Shown piece by piece: positions 26,841 through 36,186 of a stretch of DNA of 64,000 nt. The notes under the pieces are model-generated. The model searched no databases, had not been told where the DNA came from, and worked only from the letters and a program-made list of their open reading frames with translations. Numbering within the stretch: position 1 is the stretch's first letter; every line of letters starts with the position of its first letter. Source of the stretch: Planctomycetota bacterium (GTDB lineage Bacteria; Planctomycetota; GCA-2746535); the NCBI GenBank assembly GCA_002746535.1, contig NVWA01000004.1, forward strand, positions 1,400 through 65,399, in the 5' to 3' direction. The position numbers and the translations under genes were made by a program.

Positions 26841-28568
26841 TCATAAAGATTCTTTTTCAATATTTAATTTTCGCCAAATCTCAAATGTTAAAAGCATCCA
26901 AAGCTTTAGCCCATAACGATTTTGGATACTTTCTAAATCATAACTCAACAATTCTTTGATTCGTTTATACTGAAAGATACCAGCATTTTCTACATCTTTT
27001 TTATTGAAGATGCTCTTTGCATAACGACGCAATTCTTTTTGAAACCAATAATGAACTGGCACACGCATACCACTTTTTGGTCTTTGTATGATCCCTTCCG
27101 GTATTTTTCCTTTATAAGCTTCTTTTAAGATAAGCTTCTCGATGCCATTTTGTAATTTATGAGAAGTCGGTATTCTAAAACTAAATTCAATCAATCTAGA
27201 ATCAAATAACGGCGATAGCGGTAATATGCCATTTGCTCCCTGCATTCTTTTTATTTTAGGAAGAATTAGATGAGCGCCTTTTAATCGAATATTGATCAAC
27301 ATAAGTTTATTTAAAAATTTATGGGGTCGTGAAGAAGAAAAATAGGGACGCAAAGGAGCCTCAAGCTCTTCCTCCACATCAAGATCTTTTAAAAAATCGG
27401 GATTGATCAATGATTCAATTTCTGAATAAGCTCTTCGATAAGATTCTAAATATTTTTTCTCTCTAAAATTTTCTTCCCTCTCATAACCATACCAATGATG
27501 CAACATCATCGGAATATTTTTTGGACCACCAAATAAAGGATCACCACCCTCTCCGTTATAGATATAATTAAATTCCTTAGAAGCAAATTTAGACAGCTCA
27601 TAATTTGGAATCGTTATGGGGTCTCCAATTGGATCATCTAAATACCATATAGCTTCTCTCAGATTTGGAAGAAATGTTTTCGGTTCCAATGAAAATGGTA
27701 TGTTTTCAACATTCATAAGATCTGCAGCTGACTTTGCAAATTCTAATTCATGGTTATATTTTTTACCAAAATATAAACTATAGCTTTTGAAAGAATGCCC
27801 TAACTCTCTTAACCCAGCCCCAACAATGGTTGAGTCTAAACCTCCACTTAAAAATAACCCTACAGAATCCGATGGATACCTATCTTCAATACATTTTAAA
27901 AATAGCTGATGAAATTCACTCACCGATTCATCTAAAGACATATCAACATCTTCTTCAATTTGATCAACAGTAGAAATCTTTTTTAGATTTGTCCTACCAG
28001 AAGAATCTATTTCTAAAACAACTCCTGCAGGAAGTTCAAAAATATTTTTCAACATTGTTGCCTTACCTGGTAAAAAGCTATAAGCAAAATAACGTGTTAA
28101 AGAACCTCTATCAATTTCTCTTTTAAATCCGGGAAGACTTAAAATCGCTTTAGCTTCAGAAGCAAAAGCGACTTGACCACTAAAGGTGCTATATACAATT
28201 GTACTTTCACCAGCCGGATCCCTACAAATAATAGTTTTTTGAGAAGTCTTAAAAAGTAAAATGAAAGATCCAGACAATTGATTAATATATTCAATGCCAT
28301 TTTTAAGAATTAAATCATATAAATCTTTTAAATTCGAAACATCCTCTGGTGCAAAAAACAACGACCCGCTAAAAGCTAGGAAGTTTTCACCCGATTCATA
28401 AACGCCCGAAAGAGGCTCCTGATGCTTTTCATGAGAAAATACCGATAATATGGCAACATCCGATTTAAATTTACTTTTTAATTTGGTGCCACGATGCGTC
28501 AATACATTTTGCATCTGATCAATATTATTTAATTTAGCATCACCAATAACTCCAAAGATTGAACTCAT
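26841..28568 (-). CDS. Asparagine-synthetase-B homologue with inactivated glutaminase site
   Basis: 575 residues. The N-terminal Ntn-type domain (1-190) keeps the AsnB fold (SSIFGVIGD, HRG, LSGSF, CRDPAGEST, FASEAKAIL, SLTRYFAYSFLPG). It lacks the nucleophile Cys2 (Ser here). The Gln-binding NGE is SGS (LAFSGSLFF), and the Asp of DG.F is Ser (LSGSF). The synthetase domain is intact: PP-loop SGGLDST at 241-247 and NGEGGDPLFGG at 338-348. It therefore adenylates a carboxylate but probably cannot use glutamine, so ammonia or another amine, or an intramolecular amidation, is expected, as in beta-lactam-synthetase-type relatives. Lies 3 nt downstream of a zinc-ribbon membrane protein gene. Confidence 0.7.
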   Translation of the reverse strand: MSSIFGVIGDAKLNNIDQMQNVLTHRGTKLKSKFKSDVAILSVFSHEKHQEPLSGVYESGENFLAFSGSLFFAPEDVSNLKDLYDLILKNGIEYINQLSGSFILLFKTSQKTIICRDPAGESTIVYSTFSGQVAFASEAKAILSLPGFKREIDRGSLTRYFAYSFLPGKATMLKNIFELPAGVVLEIDSSGRTNLKKISTVDQIEEDVDMSLDESVSEFHQLFLKCIEDRYPSDSVGLFLSGGLDSTIVGAGLRELGHSFKSYSLYFGKKYNHELEFAKSAADLMNVENIPFSLEPKTFLPNLREAIWYLDDPIGDPITIPNYELSKFASKEFNYIYNGEGGDPLFGGPKNIPMMLHHWYGYEREENFREKKYLESYRRAYSEIESLINPDFLKDLDVEEELEAPLRPYFSSSRPHKFLNKLMLINIRLKGAHLILPKIKRMQGANGILPLSPLFDSRLIEFSFRIPTSHKLQNGIEKLILKEAYKGKIPEGIIQRPKSGMRVPVHYWFQKELRRYAKSIFNKKDVENAGIFQYKRIKELLSYDLESIQNRYGLKLWMLLTFEIWRKLNIEKESL

Positions 28569-28571
28569 TGA

Positions 28572-29546
28572 TTAACCAAAATCCATGACACCCATAATTT
28601 CTGGATTTAAACCAAGTATGGCTAAGTCTGTAAGAGCAACCAATTCACCAGCTAATATCAAACTCATACTTTGTGCCAAGAAATGTGGTGGCAAAGCAGA
28701 TAATGGAATAACCTCATTTTTTCCAAACTTAAGATCTTTTAAAACTTTTATTTCGTTGACACTCTTTTCATCTAGTCCGATATCAATGTATTTACCATTT
28801 AAAAAACTCCAACAATCAGCATCCAAACCCTCGTTTTGTCTTTGCCTATTTGGATCATACCGATGAAAATAATAGACAGGTATTTCAGAAGATTTTTCAC
28901 GTATATCTTTTGCAATACCCATCAAATATGAGGGGTATCCATTTTCAGATAAAATCAAACATTGATTGCTCGTATGAGTTTCATTTTTAATCATATAGTC
29001 AACCGTTAAATCATCATCAACAATAACAATAGAATTCACACCGTAATCATAAATATCTTGTTCTTTCCAATCAGGGGGCGGATTTTCCATTGTTGTCTCA
29101 GAAATAAATTTTTCCGTTTTATAAAACTCATCCCATAATTCAAAAAACTCCAAGAACTTCGCCCTCGGATAAATTTTCTTGAATTTTTTCGTGTTTGGCC
29201 GAACCAATACACTGATAATATACAACACTGCAAAAACACCACCACACACATAAAGTTCAAATATCATAAAGCCATTCGCTAGAGCTAATATCCCAAATAG
29301 AACGGCCGTAATAATAATGATAGGTATCAAACAAGAAGTTGGTTTTAAATAAGTCCTCATAAATGTAAAATACAAATGATCAAACGTGAAAAAGTTTTGA
29401 TCCATATTAGATGCTTTTTGAACCAGAATTTTCATTTTATAATCACTTATCATATCGACTTTTGGATTTAATATAAATCTGTATCCGCAAACGCAATCGC
29501 GACCTAACTTAGCAGGATGATTTACTTCACACTTAGGACACTTCAT
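28572..29546 (-). CDS. Zinc-ribbon membrane protein, function unknown
   Basis: 324 residues from the ATG at 29546, chosen because AAGGA lies about eight bases upstream and the upstream gene stops 2 nt earlier. The protein starts MKCPKC...CVCGYRF, a four-Cys zinc ribbon. Two membrane helices follow at about residues 70-115 (LIPIIIITAVLFGILALANGF and LYVCGGVFAVLYIISVLV). The large C-terminal domain is soluble (SIVIVDDDLTVDYMIKN, CLILSENGYPSYLMGI) and not recognised; its strand order hints at a nucleotide-binding-like alpha/beta fold. It lies in an apparent operon between cobalamin adenosyltransferase and the AsnB-like gene. Confidence 0.55.
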   Translation of the reverse strand: MKCPKCEVNHPAKLGRDCVCGYRFILNPKVDMISDYKMKILVQKASNMDQNFFTFDHLYFTFMRTYLKPTSCLIPIIIITAVLFGILALANGFMIFELYVCGGVFAVLYIISVLVRPNTKKFKKIYPRAKFLEFFELWDEFYKTEKFISETTMENPPPDWKEQDIYDYGVNSIVIVDDDLTVDYMIKNETHTSNQCLILSENGYPSYLMGIAKDIREKSSEIPVYYFHRYDPNRQRQNEGLDADCWSFLNGKYIDIGLDEKSVNEIKVLKDLKFGKNEVIPLSALPPHFLAQSMSLILAGELVALTDLAILGLNPEIMGVMDFG

Positions 29547-29548
29547 AT

Positions 29549-30178
29549 TTATTTTCCTTTTAAAGGTGTATCCCAAAGAAATTCATCAGCGTTTAAAAGT
29601 TTGCTTACCCATCTGGAATAAACAAATAATAAATCCGATAATCGATTTACGTAAGCAAGTAATTGCAATTCTTGTTCAGATCTGCATTCCCATAATACCA
29701 TCAACCGCTCTAATCTTCTACAAATGGTGCGGGCCACATGGGAAAAAGCATTTAACTGACAACCCCCAGGCAAAGTAAATGAATCTAATGAACCTAAGGT
29801 CTCATTCATCAAATCAATTTTAGTTTCTAAATAAACCACGCGGGCTGTTTCATGCTCTTTTGTTTCGTCAGAATAAGAAGCTATAATTTTTTTGGCCAAA
29901 TCACTGTCTTGATTATCATTCCTAGCCGTTGCTAAAATACTTCCAATATCAAATAAATCATTTTGAATTTTCCTAAACCATTCCTCAGAACCTGCTGAGA
30001 CTTCTTCACAATCTTTCAATTCTAAGGCAATTGTTCTTATAACGCCAATTGATGAATTTAGCTCATCCACTGTCCCATAACACTCAACCTGTATATCAGA
30101 CTTGCTAACCTTACTACCACCAATTAAATAAGTTGACCCTTTATCACCAGAACGAGTATATATTTTGTCTAATCGCAT
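29549..30178 (-). CDS. PduO-type ATP:cob(I)alamin adenosyltransferase
   Basis: Forms adenosylcobalamin from cob(I)alamin and ATP. 209 residues. The N-terminal signature IYTRSGDKGSTYLIGG (consensus TRTGD.G.T.L..G) binds ATP; VECYGTVDELNSSIG and FTLPGGCQLNAFSHVARTICRRLER, then YVNRLSDLLFVYSRW, are the remaining PduO-family blocks. The active-site Arg-Glu residues appear in RRLERL. It is divergent from a FecCD/BtuCD-like ABC transporter, which would fit cobalamin uptake, but no cobalamin riboswitch is visible between them. Confidence 0.92.
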   Translation of the reverse strand: MRLDKIYTRSGDKGSTYLIGGSKVSKSDIQVECYGTVDELNSSIGVIRTIALELKDCEEVSAGSEEWFRKIQNDLFDIGSILATARNDNQDSDLAKKIIASYSDETKEHETARVVYLETKIDLMNETLGSLDSFTLPGGCQLNAFSHVARTICRRLERLMVLWECRSEQELQLLAYVNRLSDLLFVYSRWVSKLLNADEFLWDTPLKGK

Positions 30179-30354
30179 GCTAATCCTCTAAATTATTCTA
30201 TATTTGATAAAGCATTATATTAAAAACATTTATGAAAAATATTAAATTTACTATATTCAATCAATACATCTTTAATAAAATGTCCAAACATACTTTGTAT
30301 TCACTCAACAATGTTAATGATTACTCACCAATGAAATAAATGTAACTTCAATTT

Positions 30355-31347
30355 ATGACAAAAACAACTATCTATTATTTACTATTTTTATTCCTCATTC
30401 CAACGCTGTTCTACTTACACATCAATTGCGGGGAATTTGATATTGATATTACAAAATTTTTCTTAGGTGAACTAAGTGAAAATGAGTTAGTAATTCTCTA
30501 TGATCTTAGAATAACAAGAGCATTAAAAGCTATTTTTATAGGTGGCTCCCTTGCTATTGCAGGAGCACTACTTCAAGGTGTCTTTAAAAATCCACTGGCC
30601 TCACCAGGCATCGTTGGTACATCAAGTGGCGCAATGCTTGGCGCCATTTTAATCATGTTTATTGGTTGTACTCAAACTTATTTTATTTCACTTGGGGCGT
30701 TTATAGGTTCAGCAATTGCGACCTTATTAGTTTATGCTTTATCATATAGCTATTCCTCTCGCAAGAGTGATCTTACCACAATGATTTTAATTGGAGTTGC
30801 CATATCAGCTTTATGCGCCAGCGCCAGTTCATTAATTCTTTCCTTTTCATTAGAAGATTGGGAAGTTGGTAAAAGAATGGTGCTTTGGGGTTTCGGAGAC
30901 TTAGGCAATACTCAAGATTATGAAATTTATATATTACTACGTGTATTTGTGATCGGTTTAATATTTGCAATATTTCAAATTAAAAATCTCAACCTAATGT
31001 CACTAGGTCAAGACACGGCACAATCTCTTGGCGTCTCTGTAGAATTATCGAAGTTTTTTATCATCATCATAAGCTCTATGCTTGCAGGAACTGCTGTTGC
31101 ATTCGGTGGCATGATAGGTTTTATCGGATTAATTTGCCCACATATGGTAAGACTTTTATTTGGCAATAACTACAAACATATTATTCCTTTCAGTTGCTTA
31201 GCTGGTGCTACACTATTACTACTGGTAGACTTTCTTGTAAAATATATAAAGCTTCAACAAGAGTACGATTTAAAAATAGGCATCATCACCTCCTTTATTG
31301 GAGTTCCATTTTTCATTACGCTAATCATTAAGAGGAAACTTAAATGA
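30355..31347 (+). CDS. FecCD/BtuC-family ABC transporter permease
   Basis: 330 residues with about 9-10 membrane helices. Family blocks: LRITRALKAIFIGGSLAIAGALLQGVFKNPLASPGIVGTSSGAMLGA (consensus R.PR...A.L.G..La.sG...Q...rNPLa.P...G...GA), the transmembrane-loop SLGVSVE and the ATPase-contact GGMIGFIGLICPHMVRLLFGNNYKH. Imports iron siderophores, heme or cobalamin together with the ATPase encoded immediately downstream (4-nt ATGA overlap). No binding-protein or TonB receptor gene is next to it. Position beside cobalamin adenosyltransferase suggests corrinoid uptake. Confidence 0.88.
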   Translation: MTKTTIYYLLFLFLIPTLFYLHINCGEFDIDITKFFLGELSENELVILYDLRITRALKAIFIGGSLAIAGALLQGVFKNPLASPGIVGTSSGAMLGAILIMFIGCTQTYFISLGAFIGSAIATLLVYALSYSYSSRKSDLTTMILIGVAISALCASASSLILSFSLEDWEVGKRMVLWGFGDLGNTQDYEIYILLRVFVIGLIFAIFQIKNLNLMSLGQDTAQSLGVSVELSKFFIIIISSMLAGTAVAFGGMIGFIGLICPHMVRLLFGNNYKHIIPFSCLAGATLLLLVDFLVKYIKLQQEYDLKIGIITSFIGVPFFITLIIKRKLK

Positions 31348-32105
31348 TTTCCGATGAAACTATAAAATGCCAAAACCTAACTTATCTGATCAATAAGAAT
31401 AAAATTTTATCAAATATAAATTGCTCTATAAATGCCGGTCAGATCATTGCCATACTAGGGCCCAATGGCTCAGGCAAAACAACTTTCTTAAAATGTTGTG
31501 CAGGCTTAATAAAACCTTCAAGCGGAAATATCTCAATCCAAGGTGAATCTCTATCAACATTAGGTTTAAAGAAAAGAAGCCAAATGACCAGCTATATAGA
31601 ACAACATCCCGATTTTGAATTGTCATATTCAGTAAAAGAATATGTCAGTTTTGGCCGATACCCCCATAAAGGTATCATTCCGCTATTAAATAAAAATGAT
31701 TTAGAAATCATTAACAATGCCTTAGAAAATACTGACCTAACATCATTGGTCGATCGACCCATTAGCCAGTTGTCAGGAGGAGAACAACATCGAGTTGCTC
31801 TCGCTAGAGCCCTAGCAGTAAACTCAAACTTAATGCTTTTGGATGAACCTCTGGCGGCACTCGATATTCAACATACATTAAATTTTATTGAAATATTAAA
31901 ACAATTAACCCAGCAAGGCAAAACTATTTTAATATCAATTCATGACATTAATTTGGCCCTGTCTTTTTGTGATAAAATCATGCTTTTGAATGAAGGCTCT
32001 ATTGTCTTTTTTGACAGCCCAAACCAAGAATCACTATACGAAAAACTTAAAATCGCCTTCAAAGTAAATGCCAAAGAAGAGAAACAAATAACATTTTTTA
32101 AATAA
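31344..32105 (+). CDS. FecE/BtuD-family ABC transporter ATPase
   Basis: 253 residues. Walker A LGPNGSGKTTFLK, Q-loop SYIEQHP, signature LSGGEQHRVALARAL, Walker B LMLLDEPLAALD and switch His in ISIHDINLAL. The FecE/BtuD subgroup is indicated by SFGRYPH before the signature. It energises the permease encoded just upstream, whose stop it overlaps by 4 nt. The end of the gene is followed by 151 nt with no feature. Confidence 0.92.
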   Translation: MISDETIKCQNLTYLINKNKILSNINCSINAGQIIAILGPNGSGKTTFLKCCAGLIKPSSGNISIQGESLSTLGLKKRSQMTSYIEQHPDFELSYSVKEYVSFGRYPHKGIIPLLNKNDLEIINNALENTDLTSLVDRPISQLSGGEQHRVALARALAVNSNLMLLDEPLAALDIQHTLNFIEILKQLTQQGKTILISIHDINLALSFCDKIMLLNEGSIVFFDSPNQESLYEKLKIAFKVNAKEEKQITFFK

Positions 32106-32256
32106 AATATTATCTTTTTCAAAATTCGAGACTCCCCTTTCTTTAAATGGAAACGCTTCAATCTAAATGCAAGGTGCTTAAGGTAAAACTCTCATTGATG
32201 TTATTAATTAAATAGTTATATTCCTATAAAATTAATCGGATTCAGCTAGAAAATTT

Positions 32257-32721
32257 ATGGCAAAAAAAGTACAAAAAAGAGCTAGATCAAGAACAAAACA
32301 ATCCTCCGAAAAAAGCTCTGAATCAAAATCTAGATCAAAAGAAAAACCAAAAAAAAGACCAAAAGCAAAAAAACAACCAATACAAGAAGATGATTCAAAT
32401 CAAGATGTTATCGTTCCACCTATACCAGATAAAATCGAATGTGAATGCGGATTTAAATTTAAAAAATTAGTAGAAGAAACTTATGGGTCTTTTAAATGTC
32501 CCAAATGTGACAAATTTACTAGCTTAGAGGTAGAAGAAAAAATATTTCTCAATAACAAGAATATAACAGTAATGGTGGTCGCTTTTGTCTTATGTTTCGT
32601 ACTTTATTTTGGTGTCGAAATCGCAATGGGTGTTTGGAATCAAGATAAACCAACTACCTTAAAATTATTCGATGAAGATAAAAAACAAATTTTCGAAATA
32701 TTTCCGACGGAGGAGGATTAG
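32257..32721 (+). CDS. Basic, zinc-ribbon, single-helix membrane protein
   Basis: 154 residues, no family recognised. The first ~45 residues are extremely Lys/Arg/Ser rich (KKVQKRARSRTKQSSEKSSESK...). Residues 61-85 form a Cys4 ribbon (CECGFKF...FKCPKC). One membrane helix lies near 103-123 (VMVVAFVLCFVLYFGVEIAMGV), followed by a short acidic tail. It is 3 nt upstream of a gene for another zinc-ribbon membrane protein, preceded by GGAGGA. A two-component complex at the membrane is a reasonable guess; function unknown. Confidence 0.55.
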   Translation: MAKKVQKRARSRTKQSSEKSSESKSRSKEKPKKRPKAKKQPIQEDDSNQDVIVPPIPDKIECECGFKFKKLVEETYGSFKCPKCDKFTSLEVEEKIFLNNKNITVMVVAFVLCFVLYFGVEIAMGVWNQDKPTTLKLFDEDKKQIFEIFPTEED

Positions 32722-32724
32722 CAT

Positions 32725-33774
32725 ATGAGCTCTGAACCCCTTTGTTATATCTGCCCATGCCAAAAAATGTATGACTTAAATGAAAGCTACCATGGTAAAA
32801 CAATAACATGCAATAATTGTTCCACAAAAACGTTTATTGAAATTATTAATGGTAGTTTAAAGGCCACATTAGTAGGAGCCAATGACCTCTTAGATCTTGA
32901 AGAAGTTGAAGTTAAAAAGAAGAAAAAAGAACCTGAAGAAGAAATTGTCACCAAAAAAAGATGGGGTAAAAAAGAGAAACCACATTTATCCAATATTAAA
33001 AGAGAACAAATCCAAAGAATTCAAAAAGAGAAACTCGAAGAAGAAGAAGAAATACGTAAAGAAGAGAAATTTACTCGGTGTCCAAATTGTCGCGATAAAG
33101 ATTTCGATCTTTCAAAAGTATGTTCAAAATGTCACTACTCAACCTTTGGATACTATGACAGAAATTTAAAGCCTGTCATCATAGAATACACCGTTTTAGT
33201 TCTATGTATAACCATTTCATTATTTTTCGGATACCTAGGTTTTCAAAATGGGTTAACAAATAGACCTTCTATTAAAAAATCAATTGCCAATACTGAACCA
33301 TTCAAATTAGAAGATAAAGACAAAGACTTTATGAAATTATTTTTCATCAAATCTGATATCGCCTCAATGAATAATCACGATGATGAAGAATTCACAACAG
33401 GAATTATCATTGAAAAAGGCAAATGTCTAATCAAATTAAAAAAAGATTATAAAAAAGCTATCTGGATTCATTATGATAAACGTAAATATTTATGCAATAT
33501 AACAAAGATTGAAAAGTGGAACGACACCACAAAACTTGTTCATTTTGAAGACCCAAAATCTAGTCGAACTCCATGGGAAATCAAACAAATGACTCCAATA
33601 AATGAACCTATGCATCTCCTCAAACAAATAAATCTATTATTCTACTATTATGAAGAAGTAATCTTTTATCAACCATTTGAATTTAACAAAGAATTAGAAT
33701 GGCCCTACAAAGATTTTATATTTTTCGACTATGACAAGAAAATAGTATACGAGACAATAAAACAGACCGAATAA
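32725..33774 (+). CDS. Double zinc-ribbon, coiled-coil, single-helix membrane protein
   Basis: 349 residues, not recognised. Opens with a Cys4 ribbon (CYICPC...CNNC), then a highly charged, probably coiled-coil segment (residues ~65-115, Lys/Glu rich), a second Cys4 ribbon (CPNC...CSKC), one membrane helix near 152-174 (VLVLCITISLFFGYLGF) and a C-terminal extramembrane domain of ~165 residues with no match. The domain order (ribbon, charged, ribbon, helix) parallels the preceding small gene, suggesting related roles. The start ATG is preceded by GGAGGA from the end of the upstream gene. Confidence 0.55.
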   Translation: MSSEPLCYICPCQKMYDLNESYHGKTITCNNCSTKTFIEIINGSLKATLVGANDLLDLEEVEVKKKKKEPEEEIVTKKRWGKKEKPHLSNIKREQIQRIQKEKLEEEEEIRKEEKFTRCPNCRDKDFDLSKVCSKCHYSTFGYYDRNLKPVIIEYTVLVLCITISLFFGYLGFQNGLTNRPSIKKSIANTEPFKLEDKDKDFMKLFFIKSDIASMNNHDDEEFTTGIIIEKGKCLIKLKKDYKKAIWIHYDKRKYLCNITKIEKWNDTTKLVHFEDPKSSRTPWEIKQMTPINEPMHLLKQINLLFYYYEEVIFYQPFEFNKELEWPYKDFIFFDYDKKIVYETIKQTE

Positions 33775-33816
33775 TATTTAAGCTCCATTTAACTTTAGCA
33801 AAAAGAGAAAACCAAA

Positions 33817-34866
33817 ACGAATTCTATTATATTAAAATTAACCTTTCTGATTTTTTTATTCAATGGCCTATGGGCTCAAGAAACTAATCTTAAAAAAAAG
33901 AAAATTGGAAAATTCATAGGCATCTGGCATTTTAATGATGCCAGCGGTGCCGAAATAAAAAACCATAGCCCAGAATATAAAAAAATAAAAGGGAACTTAA
34001 AAGAATTTAATGCGGAATCATTAGAAAAAGTAGACGCCAACTTAGTCGATTTTTCCATTTCAAGAACCTTTCCAAAGCCCTATCAAAATATTGCCAAAGT
34101 TAACAAATCTGGCTGGTCAAGTTTCAAAGGCATTAAAGACAATGGACTCAACGAAGGCGTTAACACTCCTGTAGGCCCTGTTGCATTAAGCTTACTTTCC
34201 AATAAACCAGGTAATTGGATACATTTCCCGGGTATGGCCACCGCATTGGTTAATAGGCCTAAAGGTTCGGTGAGAACTTTTGGTATTTCAATTTGGCTTT
34301 TATTTCAAACAAAAATGGGCGAAAAACATAATCAATTCTTAACAAAAAATAACAATGCCATATTTCGATTTGGCAAGCAAGACTTTAGGCTCATGACCTA
34401 CAAGGCTGTCGACCGTATATATACTGAAGATGTCGGTAATGGCCTAGGTGGCGGTCATGGATATAAATTACATTGGAAAAACAGAGACGATATGGCCGCA
34501 AGATGGTTTAATATTGTGATCTCTGCCGATGCTCAAGCAAACACCTTTAAAATGTTTGTTAACGGAAAGGTTGTCGAATATGCCCACAAAGATAGTAAAG
34601 AAACTCACTTCCCCTGGCCGATAGGTGGTGGTTTCCAAATAAATTATGAAAAGAACACTGATCAAGATGGTCTAGTTATGGGTAGATGGCTTGGTGGTTA
34701 TGCAACTTCTGGATACACAAGTGGTGTTGCAGGTTTTATTTTAGCAAAAGACATGGTCTTTGATCAAAAAAGAGCCCAATACCTATATGAATTAGGAAAA
34801 CGTGGAATACCTTTTGACGGAATCTGGCATGAAAAAGTTCCTGAATTAAAAGAAATTAAAAAATAA
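33817..34866 (+). CDS. Secreted LamG/concanavalin-like protein with a non-canonical start codon
   Basis: 349 residues. The reading frame is open from 33799 but has no ATG, GTG or TTG until 34234. The upstream 139 residues are clearly coding: ACG at 33817 is followed by NSIILKLTFLIFLFNGLWA then QETN, a clean signal peptide and cleavage site, then KIGKFIGIWHFNDASG, the first strand of a LamG-like jelly roll. The rest matches that fold: NWIHFPGMATALVN, TFGISIWLLFQTK, RWFNIVISADAQANTFKMFVNGKVV and GVAGFILAKDMVF. AAAGAG precedes the ACG by about ten bases. An ATT at 33826 is an alternative rare start. Either the start is non-standard, it has mutated from ATG, or there is a base error. Probably binds or presents glycans outside the cell. 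Confidence 0.65.
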   Translation, partial: TNSIILKLTFLIFLFNGLWAQETNLKKKKIGKFIGIWHFNDASGAEIKNHSPEYKKIKGNLKEFNAESLEKVDANLVDFSISRTFPKPYQNIAKVNKSGWSSFKGIKDNGLNEGVNTPVGPVALSLLSNKPGNWIHFPGMATALVNRPKGSVRTFGISIWLLFQTKMGEKHNQFLTKNNNAIFRFGKQDFRLMTYKAVDRIYTEDVGNGLGGGHGYKLHWKNRDDMAARWFNIVISADAQANTFKMFVNGKVVEYAHKDSKETHFPWPIGGGFQINYEKNTDQDGLVMGRWLGGYATSGYTSGVAGFILAKDMVFDQKRAQYLYELGKRGIPFDGIWHEKVPELKEIKK

Positions 34867-34884
34867 TAAATTTTCAGTATCTCT

Positions 34885-35940
34885 TCAATCTAAATTCAAT
34901 ATCTCTCTAATTACTGGAGAAAGAACTTCTGCCATCTTAACAGAACCTAAACTATTCGGATGAACACTATCCGTAGTATACTCATGAAAGTCCGGACCTA
35001 AAAGTTCATGCCATCCTTTAAAATATAAATGAGGATCTGACTGTCTATTAAGATTAATGTATTCTTTTTGTTTTTCAAACATAACCATCCGAGCATTTAA
35101 TGCTTTAGACTGATGAATCTCTGTTGAAAATGGAGGGCGACTTAAAAGTAATATTGGAGTCTCTGGATATACGTTCCTGAGCTTTTCTATAAATGGAGGA
35201 ATTGTATCCATGTAATTTTCATCAGTACAATTCGCTTCATAATCTAATATAAAGATTGAGACGTCAGATATTCCTGAGAGAGCTGTTGCAATCGAAAGGT
35301 CTCCTTTTGCGTTTCCATTGAAACCAAAATTAACTAATTCTTTATTTAATGTTCGCGAAATTTTATTCGGATATATCAACCCAGGTCTAGCTACGCACAA
35401 TCCATGTGTAATAGAAGTACCATAAAAAACTATTTTACCATCAGTATCATAGGGCATTGGCTCTAACAATTCACAACCCTTCTCCAATCCTACTTCAAAT
35501 GAAAGGACTTCTTTTTTCAATGGAAAATTAAGAACAAAGTTTCGAATACTTTTTTCATCATGTTCAAATAAATGACAACAATAATTAACCTCTTCAGTCC
35601 CCCAACGGCTAGCAAGATAAAAAGTTTGCTTTCCCGGAGGCCCAACATAAAGATCAAAGCCCCCTGTTGCTGTCAACGGCATGGTTTCAGCCTGATCAAC
35701 ATCCGCTAATTTCACTTTTACATATATAAAACTTGAATCTGATTGAAAAGCAATTTGGCCACCTGTCGGATATTTTCCTAATTGAATTAATTCTTCTCTA
35801 AATTCCAACTTGGTTTCTGTAGGCAGTCGATTTAACTTTTTCTCTTTAGAGTACCATGGAAATCCCGTCAAACGAAAACCCACTTCATCTACAGTATGCC
35901 AAGAAACATTTTTTATTTCATCAGGATTAATCATTGCCAT
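34885..35940 (-). CDS. SGNH/GDSL-family hydrolase
   Basis: 351 residues. The N-terminal ~165 residues form a beta-sandwich typical of the two-part SGNH proteins of PVC bacteria (GFDLYVGPPGKQTFYLASRW). The catalytic domain has block I IVFYGTSITHG with the nucleophile Ser, block II-III GFNGNAKGD with Gly and Asn, and block V DSVHPNSLG with the Asp-His pair. Likely deacetylates or de-esterifies carbohydrate. No signal peptide, so the protein is probably cytoplasmic. Faces the LamG-like gene convergently and is divergent from the GH94 gene. Confidence 0.85.
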   Translation of the reverse strand: MAMINPDEIKNVSWHTVDEVGFRLTGFPWYSKEKKLNRLPTETKLEFREELIQLGKYPTGGQIAFQSDSSFIYVKVKLADVDQAETMPLTATGGFDLYVGPPGKQTFYLASRWGTEEVNYCCHLFEHDEKSIRNFVLNFPLKKEVLSFEVGLEKGCELLEPMPYDTDGKIVFYGTSITHGLCVARPGLIYPNKISRTLNKELVNFGFNGNAKGDLSIATALSGISDVSIFILDYEANCTDENYMDTIPPFIEKLRNVYPETPILLLSRPPFSTEIHQSKALNARMVMFEKQKEYINLNRQSDPHLYFKGWHELLGPDFHEYTTDSVHPNSLGSVKMAEVLSPVIREILNLD

Positions 35941-36186
35941 AAATCAAACGACTCCTTTTAATAGTATTTACTAATTAATAAACTCTTTATGAAAATAAAT
36001 TACAACCGTGAGTTAAAGCAAAAGCAGTACACTGGCTGTGCAATAGAACAAGCTAATACACCAATAATTAAATTCAATATACACAACTGCAATAGTATAT
36101 GTCGGATTCTTCAAGTTCAATTTCATTTATAACTTGATTTAAAGATAGACCGAATAAAATTTGAACTTTTTAAAGGGAAATTCTAA

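Noticed and set aside
30179-30354. Possible cobalamin riboswitch between the adenosyltransferase and the BtuC-like gene
   Set aside because: No B12-box-like sequence or long structured leader could be found; the region is plain AT-rich sequence.
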